Origin: Diabrotica undecimpunctata
Taxonomy: Eukaryota > Arthropoda > Insecta > Coleoptera > Chrysomelidae
Direction: 5' to 3'
NCBI RefSeq assembly: GCF_040954645.1
Contig: NC_092803.1
Coordinates: 119,429,461-119,493,460 of the forward strand
DNA length: 64,000 nt
The notes under the pieces were generated by a model. It worked only from the letters and a program-made list of their open reading frames with translations. It was not told the DNA's origin and made no database searches. The translations under genes and the position numbers were made by a program. This document shows positions 34,758-46,561 of this stretch, one piece after another. Position 1 is the first letter of the stretch. Each line of letters starts with the position of its first letter.

Positions 34758-35426
34758 TATCTTTTCATCATCATCTTGGTGCTACAGCCCTTAGAGGGCC
34801 TCGACCTTCTCAAGCTTTCTACGCCATTCTATTCTGTCCCTCGCTTGCATTTTCCAGTTGCCGACTCCGATCTTCTCGGCATCTTGTGTTACCCCGTCCA
34901 TCCACCTTAGCTTTGGTCTACCCCGCCTTTTCATTCCTACGGGTTGCGCTGTTAGAATCTTTTTTATCATGTTTGACTCAGGGGCCCGGGCTACATGTCC
35001 TGCCCACTGCAGGCGGTTTCGCTTAATTATAGTGGTAATATCTTTACCACCAAACGTATGCTTGTAGATATTCTGCAGTTCAAAGTTATATCTACGCCTC
35101 CATACTCCGTTCTCACAGACCGCTCCGAATATCTTGCGTAGCACCTTTCTTTCAAAAATGGATAGAGCGGATTCATCTGTTTTCGTTGTATTATCTCTTC
35201 ATTTGTAATTTTATCTACCCAACTTATTTTTAGTATACGGCGGTAGCACCACATCTCAAAGCTTTCAAGATTTTTAACATTCCTCTGTTTAAGAGTCCGT
35301 GCCTCAACACCGTAAAGCAAAGTACTGAATACATAGCATTTTAACATTCTAGTTCCTAGATGAATACTAATATCACGATTACAAAATATTTTTTTCATTT
35401 TTATAAAGGTAGACCTGGCAATTTCA
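34758..35426 (-). pseudogene. LINE 3' fragment B (second RTE-like family)
   Basis: Two minus-strand frames encode the RT C-terminus: EIARSTFIKMKKIFCNRDIS, MLKCYVFSTLLYGVEA, NLESFEMWCYRRILKISWVD, then RNRLQWAGHVARAPESNMIK, KRRGRPKLRWMDGVTQDAEK and ARDRIEWRRKLEKVEAL, ending in GATGATGATG. The family differs from fragment A in the C-terminal tail. Confidence 0.85.
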
Positions 35427-35437
35427 TATATGTATAT

Positions 35438-35704
35438 AAACAAATGTAAAATATTGTCAGTTAATCTTATTCACCTGTGATCATGGTTAACTTTTGAGAC
35501 TATACAAAGAAAATATCAATTGGCTCAAATAACATATTATACTGCCTAAGTTAACTGTATCATAAATCTATTGACTATAAAAATTTAATGTGATGTAAAT
35601 ATATTAAATATTAAGTATTTAAGTAATTGTAAATTGTAATTGTAAGTTTCGTAGTCGGCAGTAAATACCCAATATATTTTGACTCAAATGAAGAAGCTGA
35701 AAAA
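35438..35704. other. AT-rich spacer
   Basis: No feature recognised. Confidence 0.4.
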
Positions 35705-35871
35705 TAGAGTCGTATTTTTGAATTTATTCAAGTATATTTCGCATACCAAATTAAAAGAAATTTGCTCGAAATCCAGTTTTTATATTTTTGAATACTGCGT
35801 GTACGAATTTTTTCGTATACGGCAACTCGAATGGGTCTGAACCATTCTAATTTCGATGCTAGTATATGATC

Positions 35872-35883
35872 AATTTAGGATAG
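35872..35883. repeat. R1 insertion target duplication, left
   Basis: GTATATGATCAA, matched by GTATACGATCAA at 37811-37822 with one transition. Confidence 0.85.
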
Positions 35884-37810
35884 GCGTGAAAGGGTTGTTG
35901 TTTTCGTAGATGCGGAACCTTTTACTGAGTTGGAACTAGGTGGATGAATATCCGAAAGGCACCTAGCATAGATGGAGTCATGCCGGAGACAGTAAGACTC
36001 GCCACACTAAGATACCCGCAGGTTTTCCTGAGATTGCTAAACAAAGTGCTTGAACAACAGCAGTTTCCAACAATGTAGAAAGAAGCTTAGGTTGTCCTTA
36101 TCCCAAAAGGTAGAGGTGAAGGGGAAGAGGTGAGATTTCGGGCGATTTGTAACAGCTTGTAAAAGGCAGCGTTGAGCGAGAGCTAGAAGAAAAGCATGCA
36201 CTTAGCGACCGCCAATATGGTTTTAGGGCCAAGAGGTCTACCATAGATGCGGTCACAGAAGTAACCTCTTTAGTTACGCAGGATACAAAGAGATGGGTGG
36301 CACTCATCCTGCTTGACGTCAAGAATACCTTTAATACGGCATCATGGGAAAAAATCATGTCCAGGCTGAGAGAATTGGGCGTTAGTGAGTACCTTGTCAA
36401 TGTAATTAACGGATACTTTACTGAAAGGTCCATTAGAGAAAAAGATACCAGCATCAGTTTGTCGCAGGGTGTTCTGCAGGGTTCATAACTAGGTCCCATC
36501 CTGTGGAATGTCCTGTACGATGGGGTGTTGAGGCTACAGATGCCAAGAGGATGCACTCTTGTAGCTTATGCCGATGATCTCGCACTGGTTGCAAAGGCGA
36601 GTCAGAAAATGGACATGGCTAATGCGGCTAACACAGCCCTCCTTCGCATTAGTAAGTGGATTAGAGAGAACGATCTGCAGCTAGCGCCTCAGAAAACTAA
36701 GGTGTTAGTTCTCAAAGGGAGCCTGGAAAAATCCTCTTTTCGCTTTAGAGTGGAAGGTGTGGAGGTTGCACTGGTTAAATCTATTAAGTATCTGGAAGTC
36801 TGGTTCTCGGAAGGACTAAGGTTTGGAGTACACATCCAAAAGACGGTAGAGAAGGCGAACCGAAATCTGGAGGCGTTGTTACGGCTGATGCCAAACATTG
36901 GAGGCCCAGGTAGCACCAAAAGAAAGGTGCTAAATGGAGTTTTCCAGTCGGTGGTAACCTACTCTGCCCCTGTGTGGTGTAGCGTACTAAACACTGCGAA
37001 ATACGCTAAGCTGAAATAAGACTGCGCAAAGGCGAATACTCCTCAGGTTATTTAGCGCATATAGAACAGTTTAAAATGAGGCTCTATATGTCATTGGAGC
37101 GGTGATACCGATCGTTTTGTTGTGCAAAGAGCGAGCGAGGGTGTATGCGAGGAGGATGGATGTAAATATAGATGAGAATGAGAGAGAAAGAACGATAGTG
37201 GAGTGGCAGAGAAAATGGGCAAATGATAGCCGAAAGGCAAGGTAGGCGAAGGAGCTTATTCCCGATCTGAGGCCGTGGTGGGAATGTAAGTTCAGGAAAC
37301 TAGACTACTTCCTGACGCAGTTTCTGACCGGACATGGTAGTTTTGGCACCTTCACAAATAGAATATAAAAATCTGCCTCGGCAGACTGTACTGTTTGTGG
37401 GGTACCGGACGCTCCCGCCAACATTTTTAAATGCCAGAGATGGGCAAATGAGAGGGGAGATTTAGAGAGGCAAATGGGTTTCGGGCTGGACGAAAGAAAC
37501 ATTCTAAACATAATGTTGAGAGGAGAGAAAGAATGGAGAGAAGTACACTGTCCGATTGCTTTGGTGATGCAGAAAAAGGAGCAGGAGGACAGAGGAGAAA
37601 CTTGAGCCAGGGATCTGAAATTTATGGTTAATATTGTTTATTAGTTTATGTCCTAACGTCTGAAACATTTTCTGATTTACGGTAATAGGTATGGTTATTT
37701 ATAAATTTTTAGTTTTTTTTTTATTTTAGTTGTTCATTGAGTGGCAAGACCACCTCTCCGAAACGGTGGTTAAGGTTTTAGCCGGAACACGATTAATACA
37801 GCAAAAAAAA
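35884..37810 (+). mobile_element. R1-clade LINE, 5'-truncated
   Basis: A 1.9 kb insertion with an RT and C-terminal domain, a 3' UTR with CACCTCTCCGAAACGGTGGT (stem-forming) and a short A-run at the end, flanked by a 12-bp duplication. The 5' end is truncated inside the RT N-terminus. It is not at the 28S rDNA site used by R1 itself, so it belongs to the dispersed members of the clade. Confidence 0.88.
35930..37615 (+). pseudogene. R1-clade reverse transcriptase and C-terminal zinc-finger domain
   Basis: Frames give KAPSIDGVMPETVRLA, VFLRLLNKVLEQQQFPT, VALILLDVKNTFNTASWEKI, SLSQGVLQGS followed by a stop, LGPILWNVLYDGVLRL, VAYADDLALVAKASQ (YADD at 36567), ISKWIRENDLQLAPQKTK, VTYSAPVWC, then RKLDYFLTQFLTGHGSFGTF and DCTVCGVPDAPANIFKCQRW. 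The last is the CxxC...H...C cluster of R1 proteins with the H replaced (PANIFKC for PxHxxxxC). Few lesions are visible (a stop at 36486-36488, a stop at about 36078 and scattered frameshifts), so it is a moderately young copy. Confidence 0.88.
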
Positions 37811-37822
37811 GTATACGATCAA
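37811..37822. repeat. R1 insertion target duplication, right
   Basis: GTATACGATCAA directly after the R1 A-run. Confidence 0.85.
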
Positions 37823-38573
37823 AGTAATAATTGTTGTCATTTCAATTGTCAGATTAGATAAGATTTTTGCTGATGGTTTTTAATCGATGTTGTATACAAT
37901 ATTTTTACATTGAATTTTGTTTTCAATGGCTGGTTTAAATAATTTTTATTAGAAAGAAATATAGTTAATGAGGAAATAGAAGGGTTAATATTAGCGAAAC
38001 AGAGCGGCAGAGCTTACCATCCATTTCTTAACCCTCTAACTCTCTAGAGGACTATTCGGATGTATAATTTCAAAAATTGTACAGATGAACAAACCTTCTC
38101 AGAATAGAGTTGATAGAGATTTTAGAGACGCGCCTCACAGCCCCGTCTTAACCAATCATACCTTGCGCCACTGTTTTCACTCTTTCTTAAGTCCTGGAAG
38201 AGCATTCAAATTTTCATCCACGTAGATCCAGATTGCTTGGGTCACAATAAATTCGATCAGCTCTTTTTTTTTTGTTCGGCCGACACTGAACCACCTTATT
38301 TCATGCTCTTTTTTACTTCTCTCGGCTAATGTACAGGAAACGAATTGTTTTAGATAATAAAATCACCATAGAATGGGTTGAGTAAAACTATCAATTATTC
38401 TTTTTTTTATTTGAGTTTTGGTTGTTTGAATTTGCAGTGTTAAATTTTTGTTTTATATGTATAACATTACCAAGAATGTTCAAAAATACACATTCAGATT
38501 CGTATACGAAATTTTTCATTCGAACCGACTTGTATACGAAAAAATTCGATTGAATTCGAAAATACGACCCCTA

Positions 38574-39422
38574 TTTACTGCAAAAATATTAGTCAGCCTT
38601 AAATTGATGGAAAGTCCACAACTCGCTATCAGTGTTAGAGGGATTAGCTAATTAGATTAACATTGATTAAATTACCTTGTTGAAATCTAATGAGGATTGC
38701 TATTGAGGATTGAAGTATATTGTAGGCGGATATTAAGCGAATCATCAGTCGAAGTTAAGACACTGTATGTAGTAACAATAAGATAAATATCTGACCGGCG
38801 AGGAAACGAGAAATACAAAAACAAAAATAAAAAAGAGGTTTAAGATTAAACCATTTAATTTTTTTTTTATTTTAAAAAATGGGTGAAAAAAATATATATT
38901 CATGAACGCAAGGTACGATTGTCGATAGAAAAATCGATATAAAATTTAATTTTTTTTTAATTCTATTAAAACGACCTTATCTTACTATCAGACAATTACT
39001 ATATCATATTCTACATTCATTTAAAAACAAAAAATGTTTGGAAAAAACGGTTATTAATAAATTTTTCGATGGTCATAACATCGACCAATTCACCGGCCAG
39101 ACAGGAAAATCGGAAAACAAGTTCCGTCAGACAATATGAAAAGTTGTTTTTGCTACTGTTAATGAAAGTATCCTAAAAAATTTTGCTGCTTATATATGAA
39201 TTTCGTCATGAAAGTCGTCAGACCCGTTGAATGAAGTACATTTATCGTCATACAATTTTGTTTTTTATTTTAAGCTATTTAATTAAAAAGAATAGCAGTA
39301 TCAATAAATTTTCGGTATGTCGTCAAATTGACATGTGTCATAATAATTAAAAGAAAAATGTCCCAGAACCAAAAAAAGTCACAAAAAAAATCATGTCAGG
39401 TTCGGTCTAATGAAGCGATACT
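38574..39422. other. AT-rich spacer
   Basis: No feature recognised; several T and A runs. Confidence 0.4.
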
Positions 39423-39726
39423 AAGGGTCGGTTGTTCGAACGCTAATCAAAATTTGATTGTAATCAAATATTTGATTACAAGCAAATACGTCACAGCAGC
39501 TGTCCAAATTATTAAAAATTGCTTATTATTATTATCGATTTGTAAATAAAATGATGAAATTAACATTAGAAAGAGTTTAATTATGTTTTATTTTAAAGTA
39601 AAACGCAAAATATTAAAATTGAATAAAATGAATCAGCCAACATAACCTCAAAATTTGACGTATTTGATTTTAATTAAATATTTGACTACAATCAAGTTTT
39701 GATTAGCCTTCGAACAACCGGCCCTT
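39423..39726. mobile_element. MITE with about 70-bp terminal inverted repeats
   Basis: The left end AAGGGTCGGTTGTTCGAACG and the reverse complement of the right end AAGGGCCGGTTGTTCGAAGG continue to match with few differences through GCTAATCAAAA.TTGATTGTA.TCAAATATTT.ATT..AA.CAAATACGTCA. The core is about 160 bp and non-coding. CTAA/TTAA stands at both edges, possibly the target site. Confidence 0.85.
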
Positions 39727-40229
39727 AAAGTTTAAAAAATTAACATATCTTAAACAATTAAAAAGAGGTCGTTCAACCAATAGAGGCGGTATTACATCTT
39801 CTTCATCAACAGACGGGAAAATGACTCAAACATGATTAAAAATATTAGGTATATTTTTACTTGCAAATAAGTACCTAGATAGACGTAACGATTTTGGGAA
39901 ATGCATCCAACAAAGGTTGAATCCAAACCGGTGTGATTATTTAGAATATTTCAAAGGAAATATCTAGGATTAACGGAATTTTGTATTACTGTGAAAATTT
40001 GTACAGTGGCCATAAAAAATATCGTGAAAAAGGGTCGTAGAACAATAATTGCCTTATGAAATGAGAGAAATAAAGAGAATATAAGTAAATTACAAGTGGA
40101 AGCCTGTTTAAAACGTTATAGTATCAATATTAGGTTTTATAAGATTAATCCGAGGTTTCTTAGTACTAATATTAAGTACATAGGAGTTCACCATGCCGGT
40201 CTAAAACTGTGAGTCCGAGCTCGCCAGTA
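39727..40229. other. Unassigned spacer
   Basis: No feature recognised. Confidence 0.35.
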
Positions 40230-40330
40230 CGCCAATGTGGACAGACTGGACGGAAAAGTTCTCATCCCCAACACGGCGCGTCCCAATACCTAATAGGGAC
40301 TATCCTATGGGTACATAGGACGATAAATAA
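40230..40330 (+). repeat. Possible LINE 5' leader fragment
   Basis: GACGGAAAAGTTCTCATCCC followed by CAACACGGCGCGTCCCAATA resembles the minus-strand 5' leader of the RTE-like LINE at 5690-5750 (GCGGAAAAATCCTCAACCCC, then GAAACGGCGCGTCCCAATGG). No endonuclease follows, so only the leader, or a shared repeat, is present. Confidence 0.45.
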
Positions 40331-41284
40331 ACACTCTTCGAGAAACTGACGACATAAAGCATTAATAACATACCTGAGCTATATCTCTAGATGTAGAGGT
40401 GCATCTACATCTACACATAATATTAACCAATATAAAATATAGAACTATACATGTGTAGCTATATGCACCCTACTGCCGGAGCCAATGACTAAAGATCTGC
40501 TTATTAAACATGGCACATATACACGTACACGCACACATATACGCCCAAATACAAACACAAGATTCATTCATTCAACTGACTCATCATTATGCTGTTTTAA
40601 TTCTTTCGCTTCCCAATCCCAATGTGTAATACCATTATGCCAAAGGATGCTAGGGATTATAGTCTTGACATGGTATCCATGCACTGCCGTGCCAATTAGC
40701 ATTTCGTTCCCTCTCATGGAAATAAAAGGGACATAAGACAAAAAAATGGCCCAGAAGAAGACTAAGGAATGAGTGACTATTTATTCATTGACTATCTATA
40801 TGTAAATATATATACACATATTATTACAGTGTACACTGACCACTGTAGTATTAGTATTGGTACACTTATCTTTAAAAAGGGCCAAAGAATAAAACTGGTG
40901 AATTGTAGGGGCATAAGATTGCACCCACAACATTGAATTTATTTACAAATCTTTTAAACTTAATGTACCGCTTAAATAGCAATAATACTACAACAATAAA
41001 AGTAATCAACAATACTACTTGAAGCATTTTAACAGGAGGCGGGCATTTTAATATCTGGAATAGAAGATGATTTCTAAAGGCAAGTTATCGTTTCGACCAG
41101 TATGCGGATCAGAACTACATGAACATATCAATGAACAAAATTAAGAGCATAACAACTGCTAAAATTGATGGTAAAAGCATTAAACTACCAGCGCAATTCG
41201 AATACTTGTGAGCACACAGCTCTCACAAACATTAAAAATTAAGCCAGTAGAAATTATTTTTTAAATAACAAAATATTGTATAAA
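40331..41284. other. Unassigned spacer
   Basis: No supported gene. An ACGT-rich simple tract (40515-40560) and short TATA runs only. Confidence 0.4.
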
Positions 41285-41669
41285 CAGGTAAAACTAAGTA
41301 TTTTAGTATATCTACAAAATAAGTGAAGTTTTGATTTTTTAGCATATTGAGATGTATATATTGTAATTTTTAACTTTTTCTTCGCCTTTTTCATTTTAAG
41401 CTATGATCTCTTTATACTTTGCAACAAGCTTCCTGCGATGTAAATTTGCAACTATCTCTTGATCCTTTGTTAGGTTTTCCGAATGGTCAACGGCTAGTGG
41501 CACTTTATATCGCAGAAAGCATGCTCCGATGTATGAATAGACTGTAGGTTGATAAGAAGAAAAGGACAAAGAAAAAAATTAAAAATTAAAATATTCACAT
41601 CTCAATATGCTAAAAAAATTAAAATTTCGCGTATTTTGTAGACAACTAAAATACTTAGTTTTACTTGTC
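41285..41669. mobile_element. MITE with long inverted arms
   Basis: The left arm from CAGGTAAAACTAAGTATTTT (41285) to about 41390 is the inverted counterpart of 41560-41669 (ending AAAATACTTAGTTTTACTTG). The arms enclose about 150 bp containing GCTATGATCTCTTTATACTT. No coding capacity. Confidence 0.8.
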
Positions 41670-42140
41670 AATATTCTTTATTTCGAAAATGATTTATACT
41701 ACCTTAATTCTGAAATTGTATTATAGCTCTTAATTTTATAATTAAAAATATTGTATATTATAATTACAAAGCTATGATCTCTTTATACTTTGCAACAAGC
41801 TTCCTGCGATGTAAATTTGCAACTATCTCTTGATTCTTTGTTAGGTTTTCCGAATGGTCAACGGCTAGTGGCACTTTATATCGCAGAAAGCATGCTCCGA
41901 TGAATGAATAGACTGTAGGTTGATAAGAAGAAAAGGACAAAGAAAAAAATTAAAAATTAAAATATTCACATCTCAATATGCTAAAAAAATTAAAATTTCG
42001 CGTATTTTGTAGACAACTAAAATACTTAGTTTTGCTTGTCAATATTCTTTATTTCGAAAATGATTTATACTACCTTAATTCTTAAATTGTATTATAGCTC
42101 TTAATTTTATAATTAAAAATATTGTATATTATAATTACAA
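41399..42140. repeat. 371-bp tandem duplication covering the right half of the MITE
   Basis: Copies 41399-41769 and 41770-42140 both begin AGCTATGATCTCTTTATACT and differ at only a few bases (for example GATCCTTT/GATTCTTT, GTATGAAT/GAATGAAT, TTTTACTTG/TTTTGCTTG). The unit includes the MITE core, its right arm and about 100 bp of flank, so it arose after the MITE inserted. Confidence 0.95.
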
Positions 42141-43194
42141 TGTCGTTAAAAAATACCGAAAACTATATATTCACATCATAATCACATACCCTTATCGGCG
42201 CCTGTGAGTGAAATGGTGATTTGCCTGAATAAACTTATTACAGGTTCTGGTTCTGGCTAAAACACAAACTCAATTTTCATATTTTGCGTTATTAATTTTG
42301 TGAAACGCCGCGCGGAATAACCGAAATACAAAGTATAATTGAATTTTCTCTTTATACTGAGGATGCCTGAAATAATATGTTGTGATGTGGCGCAGTCTAA
42401 ATAGAATTTGATGTTTTTTCGTTCGAATGATATGTGGTTGCCATAACTGATGTCCTCGTCCTATGTGAGTGTGAGTTTATGTGTCTGTGACTGTGTTTGT
42501 GTCTGTGTGTGATGAATATTACGCTTGCATAATTTCGTATATGTATCTGCTAATTCGAAAATTTCATTAACCGCTGTATGCACCTGAACTAATTATTTTC
42601 ATTGTGAATTTATCATTCGATAGGAACGAATTACATAAACCTGTTATGAAGTTATTGTTCCTTGAATATTAATGTAAACGCATGTATAATATAAACGTGT
42701 AATGGCGAAATGACGAAAATGCCAGAATTGGCAAATATAATAGTTAAATAATGATCAGTATACGGTGCACATAAATTACAATAAAGTTATAACGAACATA
42801 CGAAATTTATATCAACCAGTAAATTGGCACACAAATTTACCATAAAGCACGTCAGCTATTATTAGTGTATTATAAATTTGGGTGTTGTCGTAATAACTTA
42901 CTGTCACAGTATTGGTATGTTCATTTCGATAAAAGGTAACAACTATTATATATCAAAATGAATAGATGTCAAATCTTTACACTGAAAAATTTATTCATTT
43001 AGGATAATTAGTAGAGGGCTCAAGATGTCATGAGAAAGATTTAAATTTGTAAAATATTCACAGTTTATCATAATGGTAATACTGGTGAGCTTGATAATAT
43101 TTACAAAGTTTTGCAATTTTCGTCACTTGTTACACATATTTTAACCGTATTTGATCCTTGTAACTGAAATTTTTCTCTGTTTATTTGTCTTCTA
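42141..43194. other. Spacer with a TG-rich tract
   Basis: A GTGTGAGTTTATGTGTCTGT-like imperfect TG repeat lies at about 42461-42512. Nothing else recognised. Confidence 0.5.
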
Positions 43195-43380
43195 CCAGAA
43201 TAAAAGCTTTTTGATTCCAATACAGATGTTGTTAAAGTCTCAGCTCTCTATCATCTATTTCAATGATTTCTAAATACTCAAACAGCCTATCATGTAGAAC
43301 CCTATCAGACGCCTTCTCAAAATCTATAAAGCAGACGTAAATTGGTTTATGTACTTCCCATGATCTTTGAAGTAATGTCA
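43195..43380 (-). pseudogene. RTE-like RT fragment
   Basis: Minus-strand residues KPIYVCFIDFEKASDRVLHD, RLFEYLEIIEIDD and HLYWNQKA are the RT block with VFIDYEKAFDxVxH (first catalytic Asp) of the same LINE group as at 2776-5820. Only about 60 codons are present, directly abutting the pogo-like gene. Confidence 0.75.
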
Positions 43381-43424
43381 TAGGTTGATTTTTGTGAGTG
43401 TAAGAGAGCATCTTTCTGTGCAAT

Positions 43425-44881
43425 ATGAGTGGAAAGCGGAAGAGAGTAGTTGTATCTTTGGAAACAACAGTGAATGCACTTAAGAGGTTGAACAAGTGTA
43501 AAATCAATAAAGAAGGTTGCTTCAGATGTAGGTGTCGGAGAAGTAACTGTTGGAGATTGGAAGCGTAAGCGGAATGAAATCGAACAGTGGGTCAACCGAA
43601 GTGTGAGTGGTGGTAGTGGATTGGCCCGGAAGACTATGAAGAAAGGGGACCATCAACAAACTTCTGAGGCGTTGTTCTTGTGTTATCTTTTCACAAATAA
43701 GAGAATTCGGCAGCCCGATAAGTGGTCCAATACTCCAAGCAAAAACTATTGAATTCCAGAAGAAGTTTATGGATGGAGGAGAAAACTTTTGTGCTAGTGA
43801 AGGATGGATTGACTTATGGAAGAAGAAATATGGCATACGACAATTGAATATTTGTCGCGAAAAACTTTCTGCTGACTCAACTGAAATTGGAACATTTTAT
43901 TTAAAATTACAAGACATTATCCTTAAAGATTGACTAACTTCAGACCAAATATTTAACTGTGATGATACAGAATGAAGGAACTGCACCAGGTTACAAAAAA
44001 AGCAGAGAGAGTCACAATCATGATTTGCAACAATCCTTCTGGTTCATTGAAATTAAAACCTCGTTTAATTGGAAAATCCAGAAATACAAGGGCATTCAAA
44101 AATGTCCAAATAAATTGTTTACCTAAAATCTATAGCAACCAACGCAATGCATGGATGGACTGTAACACTTTTAAAAACTGGTTTTTTAATAACTTCGTGC
44201 CAGTCAGTGATGCCTACCTAATAAACAAACATCTGCCCCGGATAGCTTTGTTGTTGTTGGACAACGCACGCTCCCACCCAGATGCAAGTGAATTGATTAG
44301 TGGTGACATACGAGCTGTGTTCCACCCAATGTGACGTCTCTCATCCAACTCCTAGACCAAGGCGTTATAGAAGCAATAAAGAGGAATTATCGACGGAAGC
44401 TTCTTCAGGTACTGCTAACTAAGCTGAATGAAGGGCTGATTGTAATTTAGGTATTGAAGAAGATCATAGTTAAAGACGTTTGCTATTGGATTGCATCTAC
44501 TTGGGACGACGTAAAGGTGTCCACTATTCAGAAGTCGTGGGAAAAATTATTTAAGATAGACAACAAAATACAAGATGGTTAAAAATGAAACTGATTACTG
44601 TGAAGTGATTCTATAGCCAACCTAGCCAATCAATTACTAGTAGAACAAACAATCGGAAACCAAGACATCATCGATTGGATGAATTTAGATGAAGAAATGG
44701 AACTGACAGATGATGCAATTGCCAATCTAGTTCTAAACGTCACCCATGAAGAAGAAGAAGGAGAAACAGATGAGATAACTCAAAAGATTTCTCATTCCGA
44801 TGGATTGAAGTCCCTTGAAGTAGCTCTCGCATACATCGAGCAACAAGAAGAATCGACACCATTAGACGTCCTCCATTTTTA
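43425..44881 (+). pseudogene. pogo/Tigger-like (Jerky-related) transposase
   Basis: The frame starts MSGKRKRVVVSLETTVNALK at 43425, the CENP-B-type helix-turn-helix N-terminus, then WIDLWKKKYGIRQLNICREK and LSADSTEIGTFYLKL (DNA-binding repeat), QIFNCDDTE (first catalytic Asp region, usually NADET), KPRLIGKSRNTRAFKN, NAWMDCNTFKNWFFNNFVP and IALLLLDNARSHPDASEL (second catalytic Asp in LLLDNA), followed after a frameshift by LIQ..DQGVIEAIKRNYRRKL-like residues and an acidic C-terminus ending at 44881. About five lesions inactivate it. Confidence 0.85.
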
Positions 44882-45149
44882 ACGTTGGCGCAACATCGCC
44901 CGCCGTCTCAAAAAGAAGAATGAAGTTGAAACAAAAATCAATCAAAGACTTTTTTAAACATTTTTTTTATCTTTTATACTACTTTAATTTTTTATATTAG
45001 TTTTTAGCTATTAAAATAAACACATTAATCATTATTTATGTAGGTACACATTTTTCCGTCAGTATAACCAATCTCAGTGTTAACCGAGTTTTTTACGGTA
45101 TACGAGGTAATCACGGTCCCAATTACCTGGGATAATCGCGAGTCTACTG
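43425..45149 (+). mobile_element. pogo/Tigger-like element, left end missing
   Basis: The right end, read inward, is CAGTAGACTCGCGATTATCC at 45149, a Tigger-type terminus, followed by TA (45150-45151), the expected target dinucleotide. No matching terminus exists left of the start codon, where an RTE fragment stands instead, so the left TIR was lost. Confidence 0.75.
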
Positions 45150-45151
45150 TA

Positions 45152-45634
45152 CTAAGTAAACAAAAACAACATTTAAAAAAAAAACACCGAAAAATGCATA
45201 AAAAATAATTTTTCGTTATTTTGACCATGATATTTGATTCATAAAAATCTGAAAAAAATCATGGAGATAACTTAATACTCAAAAAATGTTATGTATTTTT
45301 TTCTGCGCTAAGTTCGACGCAGTTTTATTTTAAATCATTTAAAAAAATTCAAAAGCGTTAAAAAATTTGAATCTCGCTCTAAAATGTAAAACTGAAAAAA
45401 ATACGTTTCTAAGATGATTATAACCGAAGATATTGGTAAATAACGCAAAAACACCTTTTATTATTATTTGTTTTTTTTTAGGTTATGTTTGGGTCTAGGG
45501 GTCTAAAAATGTTTATGGTCTAGTACTTTTTAATAAAGAACAATATGGTATTTTAATTTTTGGATTTTTGGAATATAGCATGGGGATTTAATTTTATGGA
45601 GATAATATATGACAATCAACCAATAATATATATG

Positions 45635-45720
<86 letters not shown>

Positions 45721-45745
45721 GTATATAATATGTATATATATATAT
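45152..45745. repeat. AT-rich spacer with a (TA)n microsatellite
   Basis: Nearly pure TA dinucleotides from about 45632 to 45745, broken by a few TG. The following element inserted at a TA inside this tract. Confidence 0.9.
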
Positions 45746-46284
45746 ACAGGGTGGTCCTTAAGTAATTGTACTAACAGAAACCCTAGATTCTGCACTTTAA
45801 AATATTACGATTTAAGCCAACTTGCTTTAATAAAATGTTGATATTAAGAAAGACAGGGTGTTAAAGTAAAAAATTTAAAATTTTATTTTTCGCTATAGAT
45901 CGCTTTAAATAGGATAAATTATAATTTTATACATACATTAATGTAACTGATAGAGGGCGCCACATATGCCACATGTGTGGCATAGATTTGCGCTTAACAT
46001 TTTTTCTCTTTAAGTTAGCTCTATTTGTGTTGAAAAATATTAAACATACATTCTTTTTACAAAGAAAATATATTTGAGCAACCTCAAAATTTAACCGTTT
46101 TCGAGATAATCGCATTTTATAAGTCAGCTGCATGATAATTCTTAGTTGTGATATTTGTGCAGTAAAGCATTGAATACCTGTAGATAAGCATAATTCATAG
46201 TTTATTGTTATTAAAACAACTCAAAGATGATAATGTAACATGACAAAATTTTGCTTATGGGTGCTAAATGTCTTATTGGAGAAA

Positions 46285-46425
46285 ATATTCTTCATCTTCT
46301 TCTTTAGGTGCCGTGTCCGTATTCAAACGTTGATCGTCATCATGTATACAATTTCCTTTTTCTATCGCTTCTTAAATTTCTATACCTACTGGCGTTGTAT
46401 TACTTTTTCCCTATTGTAAAATGTT
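46285..46425 (-). mobile_element. Short LINE 3' tail inside the mariner-like element
   Basis: On the minus strand it reads GATCAACGTTTGAATACGGA, then CACGGCACCTAAAGAAGAAG, ending in an A/G-rich tail, the kind of 3' end shared by RTE-like LINEs in this window (tails of AAG units). Confidence 0.55.
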
Positions 46426-46433
46426 GAAAACCC

Positions 46434-46561
46434 AAAATATATGGTTTATGTCAGATGGTACACTACCACATTCTAGAGAGAAGGCAGTGAGAACATAGTT
46501 AAATGTACCTCTTCTGAACGTTGGATTGGTTCGTGACAGTCATATTCCTTAGAAATGTGGT
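46434..46561 (+). pseudogene. Mariner-like transposase fragment 1
   Basis: Residues IWFMSDGTLPHSREKAVRT, then NVGLVRDSHIP, match the mariner block WFQQDGAPAHxxxxVRxxL...WIGR.GPI.WP; the D of SDGTLPH is the second catalytic Asp. Confidence 0.75.

Larger units (their letters stand above)
35705..38573. mobile_element. Unclassified TIR element interrupted by an R1 LINE
   Basis: Inward-facing ends TAGAGTCGTATTTTTGAATT (35705) and, on the minus strand from 38573, TAGGGGTCGTATTTTCGAAT. A further exact 17-bp inverted match CGAATTTTTTCGTATAC lies at 35814-35830 and 38532-38548. Without the R1 copy the element is about 930 bp and shows no transposase, so it is probably non-autonomous. Target duplication not clear. 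Confidence 0.6.

Noticed and set aside
36098..36919. 152- and 76-codon minus-strand frames
   Set aside because: Antisense of the R1 reverse transcriptase, which has clear motifs on the plus strand.
45560..45841. 93-codon frame of alternating Ile and Tyr
   Set aside because: Translation of the (TA)n microsatellite.
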